Part shown: positions 20,203 to 29,578 of the stretch, one piece after another | Numbering within the stretch: the stretch's first letter is position 1 | Layout of the letters: each line of letters begins with the position of its first letter | Assembly (NCBI GenBank): GCA_947258645.1 | Contig: CAMYJL010000006.1 | Location: 1-33,090, forward strand | DNA length: 33,090 nt | Reading direction: 5' to 3' | DNA from: an uncultured Nitrospinota bacterium | GTDB lineage: Bacteria > UBA8248 | The notes under the pieces: model-generated | Databases searched by the model: none | Told to the model about the DNA's origin: nothing | Seen by the model: only the letters and a program-made list of their open reading frames with translations | Program-made: the position numbers and the translations under genes

Positions 20203-21486
20203 TTAAACGACAGTCAGTTCAAGCGGGTACTTCGTCACCCGCTCATGGCCCGTCTCGGTGATGATGTAGGTTCGGCCGATGAAGCTTCCCAGCCTTCCAT
20301 CCGGGGTGATCGGGTTCGGCTCGGACATGATCACCATGCCCGGCTGGAGCGTGCGATCACCATCCTTCGCCCGAATGTCCTTCACTGACACGTGCGGGGA
20401 GCACGTAACGATATCGATGCCGTGTATCAGGGTAGGTCTGGAAGTATAGCCCTTTTCGACGATCAATTGCCCCGCTTCCTGAATCTCCTCGACGGTGCCC
20501 CCGGGCCGGAGGGTGGCTTCGATGGCCTCGAACACCGGAATGGCCACCTCCTCGTGCATGCGGCGCATGGCGTCACTTGGCGTCCCGAGGCAGATGGGTG
20601 CGCCGATCTGGGCCGTATAGCCAAAGTAGCCAGCCGCCAGCTCATTGAGGACGGCATCTCCCTGCCGGAGCTTGCGGCCCGAGGGGCGGGGGTTCCCGAA
20701 GGGAAGCGCGGGGGCGGACATGGGGGTCGAGCCGATGATGTTGAGGTGGACATACCCCCCGTCGTCCTGAATGGCGAACGAGGCGCTCGCGGCAAGCTGG
20801 TGCTCCGCCACGCCGGGCGCCACCCGATCGCGGATGGCCTCGACCGCCCGGTCGCAAAGCGCCCCCGCCTTTCGGACGTAAGATCTCTCCTCTTCGCTCT
20901 TGATGTTCATCAGAGGGTGGAGAATCTCGGAGACAAACTCTATCCGGGCCTCGGGGAGCTTTTCCTTCATCTCCACATAGTAGTTTGCGGGGAGATATTC
21001 ATTCGCCCTGCCCTCGGAGTTGGCGCTGGCGAGCCCGATACGCCCGGCGCCCAGGTCGAGTTCTTTGATGCGCTGGACGATGGCGTCGCCAAATTTTCCG
21101 CCCGCGGCGCGGACATCCTTCACGGCGCTCGCCTGCCGCGTCGCCCAGATGTGCGCGCCGCCCATCGAACACAGGAGGGTCGGCTCTCCCTCCAGGGGAA
21201 ATACGACGTATTGCGAGAGGGCGCGCGAGTCGAGGTGGCCCGAGAGCCAGACCATGCCGTAGCCCATGCTGCCGTTGTTCATGCTGCCGGGCACGATGAG
21301 GCAGTCCAGGCCCTTCTCGCGCATGGCGGCCCGGAGCGCATTGTATCTGCGGCGGTACTCATCCTCGGAGAAGTGGGGATAAACCGTGTCCCCGTACCAG
21401 GGGGCGTCGGCGAGATCGTGAAAGTTCTCCCCCAGGTGAAGGGCACTGCATACGGAATCAAAAGGCTTGGGGGCCATGATCAACAC
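20203..21486 (-). CDS. M24-family (creatinase/prolidase fold) protein, paralog 1, non-canonical metal site
   Basis: Creatinase-N-like domain plus pita-bread domain 'LRQGDAVLNELAAGYFGYTAQIGAPICLG', 'LIHGIDIVTCSPH', 'MVIMSEPNPITPDGRLGSFIGRTYIITETG'. Confidence 0.88.
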   Translation of the reverse strand: MLIMAPKPFDSVCSALHLGENFHDLADAPWYGDTVYPHFSEDEYRRRYNALRAAMREKGLDCLIVPGSMNNGSMGYGMVWLSGHLDSRALSQYVVFPLEGEPTLLCSMGGAHIWATRQASAVKDVRAAGGKFGDAIVQRIKELDLGAGRIGLASANSEGRANEYLPANYYVEMKEKLPEARIEFVSEILHPLMNIKSEEERSYVRKAGALCDRAVEAIRDRVAPGVAEHQLAASASFAIQDDGGYVHLNIIGSTPMSAPALPFGNPRPSGRKLRQGDAVLNELAAGYFGYTAQIGAPICLGTPSDAMRRMHEEVAIPVFEAIEATLRPGGTVEEIQEAGQLIVEKGYTSRPTLIHGIDIVTCSPHVSVKDIRAKDGDRTLQPGMVIMSEPNPITPDGRLGSFIGRTYIITETGHERVTKYPLELTVV

Positions 21487-21505
21487 TCCATGTCTTTCAA
21501 CATAT

Positions 21506-22477
21506 CTAATCCAGCGCCTTGAGGCGGGGATCGAGAAAATCGCGAAGCCAGTCGCCCAGCAGGTTGGTGGACAGGACCGTCATCATGATGGCCAGCCCCG
21601 GGAAGACGCAGATCCACCAGGCGGTGTCGATGTAGGCCCGCCCGTCCGCCAAGATTCCGCCCCAGGTGGGCGTCGGCGGCGGAACGCCCAGGCCGAGAAA
21701 GCTCAGAGAGGCCTCGATGATGATCATCCGGCCGACGGAAAGGGTACCGATCACGACGGCGGGGGCGACAACATTCGGCAGGACATAGACAAACATGATC
21801 CGGAGGATTCCCATCCCCGCGGCATGTGCGCCCGTGACGAACTCCTGCTCCTTGACCGAGAGCACCGAGCCGCGCACCACGCGCGCGTAGACGATCCAGG
21901 TGCGCACGGATATCGCGAAGATAACGATGAACAGGCTCGGCCTCAGAATGGCCACCAGAGAGAAGACGATGATGATGAAGGGAAACGCGAGAAAGATGTC
22001 CACGATCCGCATGATGACGTTGTCCACCCAGCCGCCCATGAAACCCGACACCAGGCCGATGAGGACTCCGATCGTCCCGGCGATGATGACCACGCTGAGC
22101 CCGACGGTCAGGGAGACCTGGGCGCCGTGAACGATCCGGCTGAGCACATCGCGGCCGATGGCGTCGGTTCCCAGAATATGAAACTTGCCCGTGGCGGGGT
22201 TCGTGAACCACGGGGGCATGGCCCCCAGCCTGGGATCTTGATCCAGCGGGTTGTAGGGGGAGAAAAATTCCGGAAATATGGCCAGGAGCCCCATGATGAT
22301 GAGAACGATCGCGCCGACGAGGCCCACCTTGTGGCGGATGAGGCTCCGGCAGGCCGCGACGAGCACATGAGGCTCTTCCGGGGTCATTTCCTCGGTTCTC
22401 ATCTGCTCCATGAGTCCTGCTTCCGTCGCCGACACCGTTTCCTCAATCAAAGCGGATGCGCGGATCCAGCCACGCAT
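21506..22477 (-). CDS. ABC transporter permease, DppC/OppC type
   Basis: Multi-TM; 'HILGTDAIGRDVLSRIVHGAQVSL', 'EQEFVTGAHAAGMGILRIMFVYVLPNV', 'LSFLGLGVPPPTPTWGGIL'. Confidence 0.94.
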   Translation of the reverse strand: MRGWIRASALIEETVSATEAGLMEQMRTEEMTPEEPHVLVAACRSLIRHKVGLVGAIVLIIMGLLAIFPEFFSPYNPLDQDPRLGAMPPWFTNPATGKFHILGTDAIGRDVLSRIVHGAQVSLTVGLSVVIIAGTIGVLIGLVSGFMGGWVDNVIMRIVDIFLAFPFIIIVFSLVAILRPSLFIVIFAISVRTWIVYARVVRGSVLSVKEQEFVTGAHAAGMGILRIMFVYVLPNVVAPAVVIGTLSVGRMIIIEASLSFLGLGVPPPTPTWGGILADGRAYIDTAWWICVFPGLAIMMTVLSTNLLGDWLRDFLDPRLKALD

Positions 22478-23360
22478 ACAGAATATCCACGGTCAGGTTG
22501 ATGAAGATGAACATGAACGCGAGAAAAAAGACGGCCGCCTGCACGACGGGAAAGTCGTCGTTCAAAATGGCGTTGACCGTGAGCCGGCCCACGCCCGGCC
22601 AGGCAAACACGGATTCGGTCACCACCGTTCCGCCGAGGACGATGCCGAGCTCGAGGCCGATCACGGTGACGACGGGGATGGCAGCGTTTTTCAGGGCGTG
22701 CTTGTAGACGACGATGGTATTCCGGAGTCCCTTGCTTCGCGCCGTGCGCACATAATCCTCGGAGAGGACTTCGAGCATGCTCGAGCGCAGGACGCGCGTA
22801 ATTCGCGCGGTGGCGTAAAGGCCCGCCGTGATGGCGGGGAGGAGCAGGTGCTTGAACGTGCCGCGCCCATGCGAGGGGACCAGATCGAGCCAGAGCGAAA
22901 CGGTGAGAAGCAGGATAAGCCCGAGCCAGAAATTGGGCATGGATTGACCCAGCAGGGCCCCGATCATGCTCCCGTGATCCAACATGCTGTTGCGCCGGGT
23001 GGCGGAGACGACGCCCGCCGGGATGGCGATGATCAGAGAGACGAAGATGGCGGCGAAAGCCAGCTCCGCCGTCGCCGGAACACGGTCCAAAACAAGACCC
23101 ATCGCCGGCTCCCCCTGGCGGAACGATTCACCGAATTCAAACTTGAGCGCGCTGACGAAAAAGCGACCGTACTGGGTGATGAGCGGATCGTTGAATCCCA
23201 TCAATTTGTTCAGCTCCTCGACATCTTCAATATCCGCGTCTTCGGGGAGGAGCATTTCGGCCGGAGCGCCGGTGAGATGCAGCATGAGAAAGGTGATGAC
23301 GAGAACACCCTTGAGGACGATCAGCGCCTGAAGAAGGCGCCTGACGATATAACCCCACAT
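22443..23360 (-). CDS. ABC transporter permease, DppB/OppB type
   Basis: 'MWGYIVRRLLQALIVLKGVLVITFLMLHLTGAPAE', 'LLPAITAGLYATARITRVLRSSMLEVLSEDYVRTARSKGL'; overlaps the downstream permease by 35 bp. Confidence 0.94.
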   Translation of the reverse strand: MWGYIVRRLLQALIVLKGVLVITFLMLHLTGAPAEMLLPEDADIEDVEELNKLMGFNDPLITQYGRFFVSALKFEFGESFRQGEPAMGLVLDRVPATAELAFAAIFVSLIIAIPAGVVSATRRNSMLDHGSMIGALLGQSMPNFWLGLILLLTVSLWLDLVPSHGRGTFKHLLLPAITAGLYATARITRVLRSSMLEVLSEDYVRTARSKGLRNTIVVYKHALKNAAIPVVTVIGLELGIVLGGTVVTESVFAWPGVGRLTVNAILNDDFPVVQAAVFFLAFMFIFINLTVDILYAWLDPRIRFD

Positions 23361-23524
23361 GCGAATTTCCTTACCACGGGTTGCGAGAAGCTAGCGATAA
23401 GAGCAAGTTCCCGATCCGAAACGTGGACCACCCCTCGTCACTAAAAACAATCGTTCGAATATTCAAAATATGGCCAAAGTACCAAATTGACTAAAACGCG
23501 GCAAGAAACGCTCCTGCCAGCTCT

Positions 23525-24745
23525 TCAGCCACAGCGGATGACTTCCGGCGCAACCCGGTGCATACGCTCGAAGCCCTCCCCCGTAATCACGCCCATGTCC
23601 CCCAGCTGAACGCCCATCCGCTCGTCTTTCGTCGTCGGGTTCGGCTGGATAACGACGGTCATGTTCTCCTCGAACACGAATCGCGGCGGTGGCGGAAAAT
23701 CGAGCGAGCGGACCGAGGGCGGCAGGATATCCACCCCGAAGCCATGAAACAGCCCGTCCACCGTCGTATAGCCGCTCTCGGGAATCAGCGAGGTCGCTTC
23801 GTAGATGTCCTGCGTCCTCGTTCCGGGCTTCAGGAGCGCGGCCACCTGGTCGTAGACTTTCTTCGCGACATCGTAAAGTTTCGCGTAGTCGGACGTCGGG
23901 TCTCCCATAAAAAAGGGGCGCAAAATCTGCGCCGAATACAGCCCGTAGCTGGCACTGAGCTCGGTATTGATCACGTCGCCCATCTGTATCTTCCGGCGGG
24001 AGATATTCTGGTTCGGAACACAGCTCTCCGATGCCGCCATAGGCGTGCTGTTCAGATACAAAAACTGGGGCTCACAGCCCGCCGCCCAGGCCGCTTTTTC
24101 GCTAATGATCTCAAGTTCCCGTTCCTCGATTCCCGGCCTGAGCTCCCGCGTCATGGCCTCGATGGCATCGTCACAGGCTCCCGCCGCCTTGCGCTGGAAC
24201 GCCAGTTCTTCCTCGCTCTTGCGCGCCCGGATTTCCCGGAAGGCGCCTGTCGCGTCCGCCCACTCCACCGATGGAAGCTCCCGGCGCACGGCGTCCATCA
24301 CCTGGTAATAAACGGTACCCACCACGCCAACAGAGCCGAAGCCCTTGCCCTTTATCTCCTGAGTGATGGAGGGCGCGGAATCTCGACCCTGCTTGGCCGT
24401 CCGGCGAACATCATCGAGTACGGACACCTCCTTGGCGCTCGCCAGGTGGTTGTTGTGGGTGATGAAAAGCGTCGGCTCCCCTTCCTTCGGGAAAATCAGG
24501 TAGCTCTCGTGGCGCGGCGCAACACCGGCAAGATAATGAACACTGGCATGGTTGTGCTGCCGGTTTCCGCTATGACCGAAGACGAGAAGCGTATCGAACC
24601 CTTCCCGGTCCATCATGGTCCGAACGTTCTTGTAGCGGCGCTTGAACTCCTCGGGGCTGAACTGGGGAATCCCCTCTTTGCTCATGCGCACCCTTTCACC
24701 AGGAAGAACCGGGGAGCGACCAATCTTGGAGTTTGATTTTGTCAA
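23525..24745 (-). CDS. M24-family protein, paralog 2 (divergent), non-canonical metal site
   Basis: 'IQMGDVINTELSASYGLYSAQILRPFFMG', 'GLFHGFGVDIL', 'MTVVIQPNPTTKDERMGVQLGDMGVITGEG'. Confidence 0.85.
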   Translation of the reverse strand: MTKSNSKIGRSPVLPGERVRMSKEGIPQFSPEEFKRRYKNVRTMMDREGFDTLLVFGHSGNRQHNHASVHYLAGVAPRHESYLIFPKEGEPTLFITHNNHLASAKEVSVLDDVRRTAKQGRDSAPSITQEIKGKGFGSVGVVGTVYYQVMDAVRRELPSVEWADATGAFREIRARKSEEELAFQRKAAGACDDAIEAMTRELRPGIEERELEIISEKAAWAAGCEPQFLYLNSTPMAASESCVPNQNISRRKIQMGDVINTELSASYGLYSAQILRPFFMGDPTSDYAKLYDVAKKVYDQVAALLKPGTRTQDIYEATSLIPESGYTTVDGLFHGFGVDILPPSVRSLDFPPPPRFVFEENMTVVIQPNPTTKDERMGVQLGDMGVITGEGFERMHRVAPEVIRCG

Positions 24746-24865
24746 TTAAATCTAATATGGTGGGATTTCATTGTCAATCTCACATTATGAGAATTTCCAA
24801 AAGCCTTTGGCTCACGGAAAGGTCATCCTTTCTTTGCCGAACAGCCGAAAGAGGAGCGATTCTCC

Positions 24866-25690
24866 ATGTCGAGTCTCGTCCGAATGCTTGGCGTCCTGGA
24901 CGTTTTTTCCGAAGACGTGCCGGTCTGGACAGTGGATCGTCTCGTAGAAGAGCTCGGCTATTCGAGGTCAACGGCATACCGCTATGTCAAGGAACTTTGC
25001 GAGGCTGGTTTGCTGGCCCAGATCGGGGGCGGCAACTACATGCTGGGCCCCCGGATCATCATGATGGATCGGCAAATCCGAATCTGCGATCCCTTGCTGG
25101 CCGCCGGACAGAAAATCATGCCCGGCCTTCTGGACATGTGCGGAAAGGGCGCCCTGCGCATCTGTTGTCTGTATGGCGACAAACTCATACTGATTCACCA
25201 GATAACCAACATCAGCGGCCTGGAAGAAAGATACCCTCGCGGCCTTCAAATGCCCCGGGTGCTGGGGGCCGCATCCAAGCTTATTCTCGCTCACCTGCCG
25301 GAAAGGCAAGCGATCAAGATATTTTTGCACCATCAGGACGAAATCAAGTCTGCCGGACTGGGAGAAAGCTGGGAAGATTTCCGGGCCAACCTTCGCCAGA
25401 TGCGCCTGGACAAAACCTCCCGGGCCTATGGAGAAATCGACCCCGACGCCGTCGGCATCGCCGCTCCCATTTTCGGCGGCGACGGCCCCATCGTGGGCAG
25501 CCTGAGTCTCGTGGTGAAGGAGCGGCCGTTTTCCGAAAAAAGACTCGATACCCTCTCGGATCAGATTCAGAAAGGGGCCGCGCAACTCTCAAAGATCATC
25601 GCCGATCTTTCCAACCCATACAGTGAGTCTCCCAGCGCGGTGGCCATGGCCATCGGGCCTTCCCACAAAGAGCCCCTTCGCCGGCGCTGA
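24866..25690 (+). CDS. IclR-family transcriptional regulator
   Basis: N-terminal wHTH 'VRMLGVLDVFSEDVPVWTVDRLVEELGYSRSTAYRYVKELCEAGLLAQIGGGNYMLGPRI'; IclR effector domain 'GAASKLILAHLPE', 'IDPDAVGIAAPIF...IVGSLSLV'. Confidence 0.93.
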   Translation: MSSLVRMLGVLDVFSEDVPVWTVDRLVEELGYSRSTAYRYVKELCEAGLLAQIGGGNYMLGPRIIMMDRQIRICDPLLAAGQKIMPGLLDMCGKGALRICCLYGDKLILIHQITNISGLEERYPRGLQMPRVLGAASKLILAHLPERQAIKIFLHHQDEIKSAGLGESWEDFRANLRQMRLDKTSRAYGEIDPDAVGIAAPIFGGDGPIVGSLSLVVKERPFSEKRLDTLSDQIQKGAAQLSKIIADLSNPYSESPSAVAMAIGPSHKEPLRRR

Positions 25691-25726
25691 ACCTCACCCG
25701 GCACGCGGGAACGGAAGGAGAGAAAA

Positions 25727-27004
25727 ATGAACAACTCTTCCGGCAAAAGGCTTGATATCCACTCGACCGAGGCCATGGTCAATTTAAAAGACGCGGTCTG
25801 GCACAAAGATTCCATCTATCCCAGTCCGTCGCCCGAGGAATACAAACGCAGGCACGAGGCGCTTCGCGAAGAAATGAAAGCGCAGGGATACGACTGCCTG
25901 ATCGTCGGCGGCGGCTCCAACCTGATGAGCATGTGGGGCGGACTCGTCTGGCTCACCGGCCACATGGATCATCGAACGATGGCCCAGTACGTCGTCTTCC
26001 CGCTCAAGGGCGAGCCCACCCTCCTCTACCCGATGGCGAACTCGCACATCTGGTCCGCGCGGGCGCAGGCGAAAGGCGTTCAGGACATCCGCTCCGTGCG
26101 CGGAAAGGCGGGCGGCTTCGGAAAGATGATGGTGACCCGAATCAAGGAGCTGGGGCTTGAGACCGGAAGCATCGGCCTCACCTCGGTCAACATGGAAAAG
26201 TGGGCCGAGTTCATCCCCGCGAACTTCTACCTGGAGCTCATCGAGGGGTTGCCGAAAGCGAACATCTCTTTCGTTCCCAAAATCTTCCACAAGCTCTGGG
26301 TCAAGAAGAGCCCCGAGGAGCTGGACCTCTACCGAAAGGCGGGCGAGCTGTGCGACCGCGCCCATGAGGCCGTCCTCGAACACGCCAAACCCGGTGCGAC
26401 CGAGCGCGAACTCGCCGCCCGGGCGGCTTTCGCGATGTCGGCCGGCGGGGGATATCCCCATCTGTGCATTTTGGGAATTACATCGATGGAAGATCCCTCC
26501 CAGATATTCGGCAACCCCAACCCCTCGGATCGGGTACTCGAGGAGGGCGACCTCATCAACAACGAACTGGCGGCGGGCTACTGTGGCGTCACCTCTCAGA
26601 TCGGCAACCCCATCTGCGTGGGAAAACCCACCGACATTGTGAAAAACCTCTGGGAGGAGGCTGTTCTTCCGACAGCGATGGCGATGGAAGAAGCGCTCCG
26701 CCCCGGCAAGACGATGGATGACCTCCTCAAGGCCGGAGAAACGATGACCGATCGCGGCTACACCGGGCGGCCCATTCTCATGCACGGAATGGATATCTGC
26801 AGCTCCGACCCGAGCGTCAGCTTTGACCGGATCGTCGCTGAAGACTATGAACGGACGATGTTCCCCGGCATGGTGCTCATGAGCGAACCGAATCCGATCA
26901 CTCCGGACGGCAAGCTGGGCCTCTTCTGGGGCCGGACCTACATCATCACCGAGGACGGAAACGAGCGCGTGAGCAAGACGCCTGACGAGTTGTTCGTCCT
27001 CTAG
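25727..27004 (+). CDS. M24-family protein, paralog 3, non-canonical metal site
   Basis: 'LEEGDLINNELAAGYCGVTSQIGNPICVG', 'LMHGMDICSSDPS', 'MVLMSEPNPITPDGKLGLFWGRTYIITEDG'. Confidence 0.88.
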   Translation: MNNSSGKRLDIHSTEAMVNLKDAVWHKDSIYPSPSPEEYKRRHEALREEMKAQGYDCLIVGGGSNLMSMWGGLVWLTGHMDHRTMAQYVVFPLKGEPTLLYPMANSHIWSARAQAKGVQDIRSVRGKAGGFGKMMVTRIKELGLETGSIGLTSVNMEKWAEFIPANFYLELIEGLPKANISFVPKIFHKLWVKKSPEELDLYRKAGELCDRAHEAVLEHAKPGATERELAARAAFAMSAGGGYPHLCILGITSMEDPSQIFGNPNPSDRVLEEGDLINNELAAGYCGVTSQIGNPICVGKPTDIVKNLWEEAVLPTAMAMEEALRPGKTMDDLLKAGETMTDRGYTGRPILMHGMDICSSDPSVSFDRIVAEDYERTMFPGMVLMSEPNPITPDGKLGLFWGRTYIITEDGNERVSKTPDELFVL

Positions 27005-27075
27005 GCCGCCGATTTCTATTTTCCGTTTTTTTCCGCCGCGCTCATCCGCGGCGCCGACGCCAAAAGGAGCCGACA

Positions 27076-28359
27076 ATGGGCGAATTCGAGTTTTCCAAGG
27101 TGTGCGGATCGCTTCACGAAGGGCGTGTTTTCAACAACCTCGAAGACTCGCCCTGGCACAAGGACGCGGTTTATCCCCGCTTTTCCGACAAGGAATTCGA
27201 GCGCCGCAGGGAGGCCACGCGGGCCGCGATGAAAGAGGCGGGCGTGGACTGCCTCATCCTTGGCGGAAGCTGCAACCTGATGAGCATGTGGGGCAGCCTC
27301 GTCTGGCTCACCGGCCACATGGACTACCGGAGCGTGGCCAACTACGCCGTCTTTCCGGCCGACGGAGAGCCGACCCTCCTCTACCCCATGTCGGGCACCC
27401 ACATCTTCGGCGTCCGTCAGCAGGCCGCGGGCATCAAGGATGTCCGCCCGGTGCGCAGCGTGGGCGGCTACGGAAAGGGCGCGGCGGCGCGCATCAAGGA
27501 GCTGGGCCTCGAAGCCGGAAATATCGGCATCACCTCGATCAACATGGAGGGCTGGGGACCCGAGTATCTTCCCGTGAACTATTTTCAGGACATGCAGGAA
27601 GAGCTGCCCAATGCGAATTTCGTCTTCCTCCCCGATTTCTTCCACAAGCTCTGGTACATCAAGAGCGAGGAGGAGATGGCAATGTACCGCAAGGCGGGCG
27701 AACTCGCCGATCGGGCGCTCGAGGCCGTCGTCGAACGGGCGAAGCCCGGCGTGACCGAGCGCCAGCTGGCGGCGAGCGCGAACTTCGCCATCGCCGACGG
27801 GGGGGGATACCCGCACTTCTGCATCATGGGGATCACTTCCATGAAAAACCCCGCACAGATATTCGGCAACCCGAACCCCTCGGATCGGCCCCTCGAGGCG
27901 GGAGACATCATCAACAACGAGATGGCGGCCGGCTACGGCGGCGTCACCGTCCAGATCGGAAACCCCGTCTGCGTCGGCGAGCCCACCGAGGCGGCCCAAA
28001 AGCTCTGGGACGAGGCCGTTCTCCCGAGCGCGAACGCCATTGACGCCGCCCTGAAACCGGGCAGCACCCTCGAGGACGTGCGGCTGGCCGGCCACGTCAT
28101 CGTCGACAACGGCTACACGGGCCGCCCTACGCTCTGCCACGGAATCGACATCGCGACTTCCTCCCCCCACATCCGGATGGAGGAGATACACGGAGCGGAC
28201 TACGAGCAGACGCTCCAGGCCGGCATGGTCATCATGAGCGAGCCGAATCCCGCCACGAAGGACGGGCGGCTGGGCATGTTCTTCGGGAGGACCTACATCA
28301 TCACCGAAAACGGAAACGAGCTCGTGACCAAATACCCATTCGAACTCCCGGTTGTTTAA
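27076..28359 (+). CDS. M24-family protein, paralog 4, non-canonical metal site
   Basis: 'LEAGDIINNEMAAGYGGVTVQIGNPVCVG', 'LCHGIDIATSSPH', 'MVIMSEPNPATKDGRLGMFFGRTYIITENG'; closely similar to paralog 3 over the full length. Confidence 0.88.
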   Translation: MGEFEFSKVCGSLHEGRVFNNLEDSPWHKDAVYPRFSDKEFERRREATRAAMKEAGVDCLILGGSCNLMSMWGSLVWLTGHMDYRSVANYAVFPADGEPTLLYPMSGTHIFGVRQQAAGIKDVRPVRSVGGYGKGAAARIKELGLEAGNIGITSINMEGWGPEYLPVNYFQDMQEELPNANFVFLPDFFHKLWYIKSEEEMAMYRKAGELADRALEAVVERAKPGVTERQLAASANFAIADGGGYPHFCIMGITSMKNPAQIFGNPNPSDRPLEAGDIINNEMAAGYGGVTVQIGNPVCVGEPTEAAQKLWDEAVLPSANAIDAALKPGSTLEDVRLAGHVIVDNGYTGRPTLCHGIDIATSSPHIRMEEIHGADYEQTLQAGMVIMSEPNPATKDGRLGMFFGRTYIITENGNELVTKYPFELPVV

Positions 28360-28378
28360 CAGGGATCGGGAGGATTCA

Positions 28379-29578
28379 TTGACGGAGGAGGAAGCCCGGG
28401 CGGCGGGAAGATTCGGGGACATCCAGAAAACCGCATTTTTCTCGCTCATTTTCGCCCACGCCGTGAACGACATGGCGGGCGCGTTCTTTGCACCCCTGAC
28501 GCCGCTGATCGCAAAGGAACTCGGCCTGAGCCTGACGATGATCGGCGTCATCATGTCGATCCGAAGCTTTTCCACATCGCTCCCCCAGCCCCTGTTCGGC
28601 TGGCTGACCGACCGCTATCCGAGCCAGTGGTGGCTGGTGGCGACGCCACTCATCGTCGGCCCGTTCCGGACCGCGATTGGCTTCGCGACCGGGTTCTGGA
28701 GTCTCGCGGCGATGCTCTCCGTCGGCTCGTTCGGGGCGGCCTGCTTTCATCCCGCCGCCGCGTCGCGGGCGAGAGCGATTTCGAGCGGGCGCCGGGGGCT
28801 GGTGATGTCCTCCTACGTCGCCGCCGGGCGGCTCGGTCATGCGTGCGGCCCCATCGTCGCGCTCTCCCTCGTCTCCGTTCTCGGGCTCAAAGGTTTGGCA
28901 TGGGCGACGCTCCTCTACCTCGCCTCGATGGTGGTCCTCAAGAAATTTCCGCCGGAAACCGGGGCAAAGAAGCCTGGCGGGCGACGGGAAGGAAAAGCAG
29001 AAGAAAAGCCCTCGGGGGCGCCAGGCGGGGCCTGGCGGTCCATGGCTCTTCTCTACGTCATCAACATTTTTCGGAACATGGTGATGATTAATCTCTACGC
29101 CTTCATACCGCTCTACTTCGCCTCCCGGGGCGGCTCGCTCTGGACGGGAGGGGGCGCGCTGACCCTGCTCCTCGCCTCGGGGGCCGCGGGAGGGATCGCC
29201 GGGGGATGGCTCTCGGACCGAATCGGGCGAAAGAACGTTATCGTCGGAACGGCGCTGATGCTCATCCCGGCGTTTCTTTTGTTCCTGAACACCGAGGGCG
29301 CCCTTCAGTTTGCCGTCATGCTTCCGCTGGGCCTGTTGCTCCACAGCTCGATGGGGGTGAGTGTGGCCTACGCGCAGGAGCTCATGCCGAACCGCCCCGC
29401 CCTTGCGGCCAGCCTCATGCAGGGGGGAAACTGGTTCATCTCCGGCTTCACACTGACGGGAATGGGCGCGCTCGGCGACTGGCTGGGCATCCAGACGGCG
29501 CTTCAGGTTCTGGTTGTGGTCATCTGCCTGGAGTCCGGCGTCGCACTGACGCTACCGGGCCGGAGGAAATTGACATAG
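28379..29578 (+). CDS. MFS transporter (fosmidomycin-resistance Fsr-like subgroup)
   Basis: 12-TM-like profile; 'HAVNDMAGAFFAPLTPLIAKELGLSLTMIGVI', 'QPLFGWLTDRYPSQWW', 'GAACFHPAAASRAR'. TTG 28379 (GGGAGG RBS) or TTG 28352 as start. Confidence 0.85.
   Translation: MTEEEARAAGRFGDIQKTAFFSLIFAHAVNDMAGAFFAPLTPLIAKELGLSLTMIGVIMSIRSFSTSLPQPLFGWLTDRYPSQWWLVATPLIVGPFRTAIGFATGFWSLAAMLSVGSFGAACFHPAAASRARAISSGRRGLVMSSYVAAGRLGHACGPIVALSLVSVLGLKGLAWATLLYLASMVVLKKFPPETGAKKPGGRREGKAEEKPSGAPGGAWRSMALLYVINIFRNMVMINLYAFIPLYFASRGGSLWTGGGALTLLLASGAAGGIAGGWLSDRIGRKNVIVGTALMLIPAFLLFLNTEGALQFAVMLPLGLLLHSSMGVSVAYAQELMPNRPALAASLMQGGNWFISGFTLTGMGALGDWLGIQTALQVLVVVICLESGVALTLPGRRKLT

Noticed and set aside
24733-25626. 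297-aa plus-strand ORF overlapping the IclR gene
   Set aside because: Out-of-frame with the clear IclR CDS; translation is Arg/Pro/Gly-rich with no domain.
27016-28575. 519-aa minus-strand ORF, and similar long antisense ORFs at 25784..27076, 18644..20098, 23558..24736, 20392..21522, 7790..8992, 29688..30749, 21467..22501 and 22410..23444
   Set aside because: Each lies opposite a confident CDS; high third-position GC produces long stop-free antisense frames. Their sequences are rich in H/R/G/D/E with no recognisable domains.
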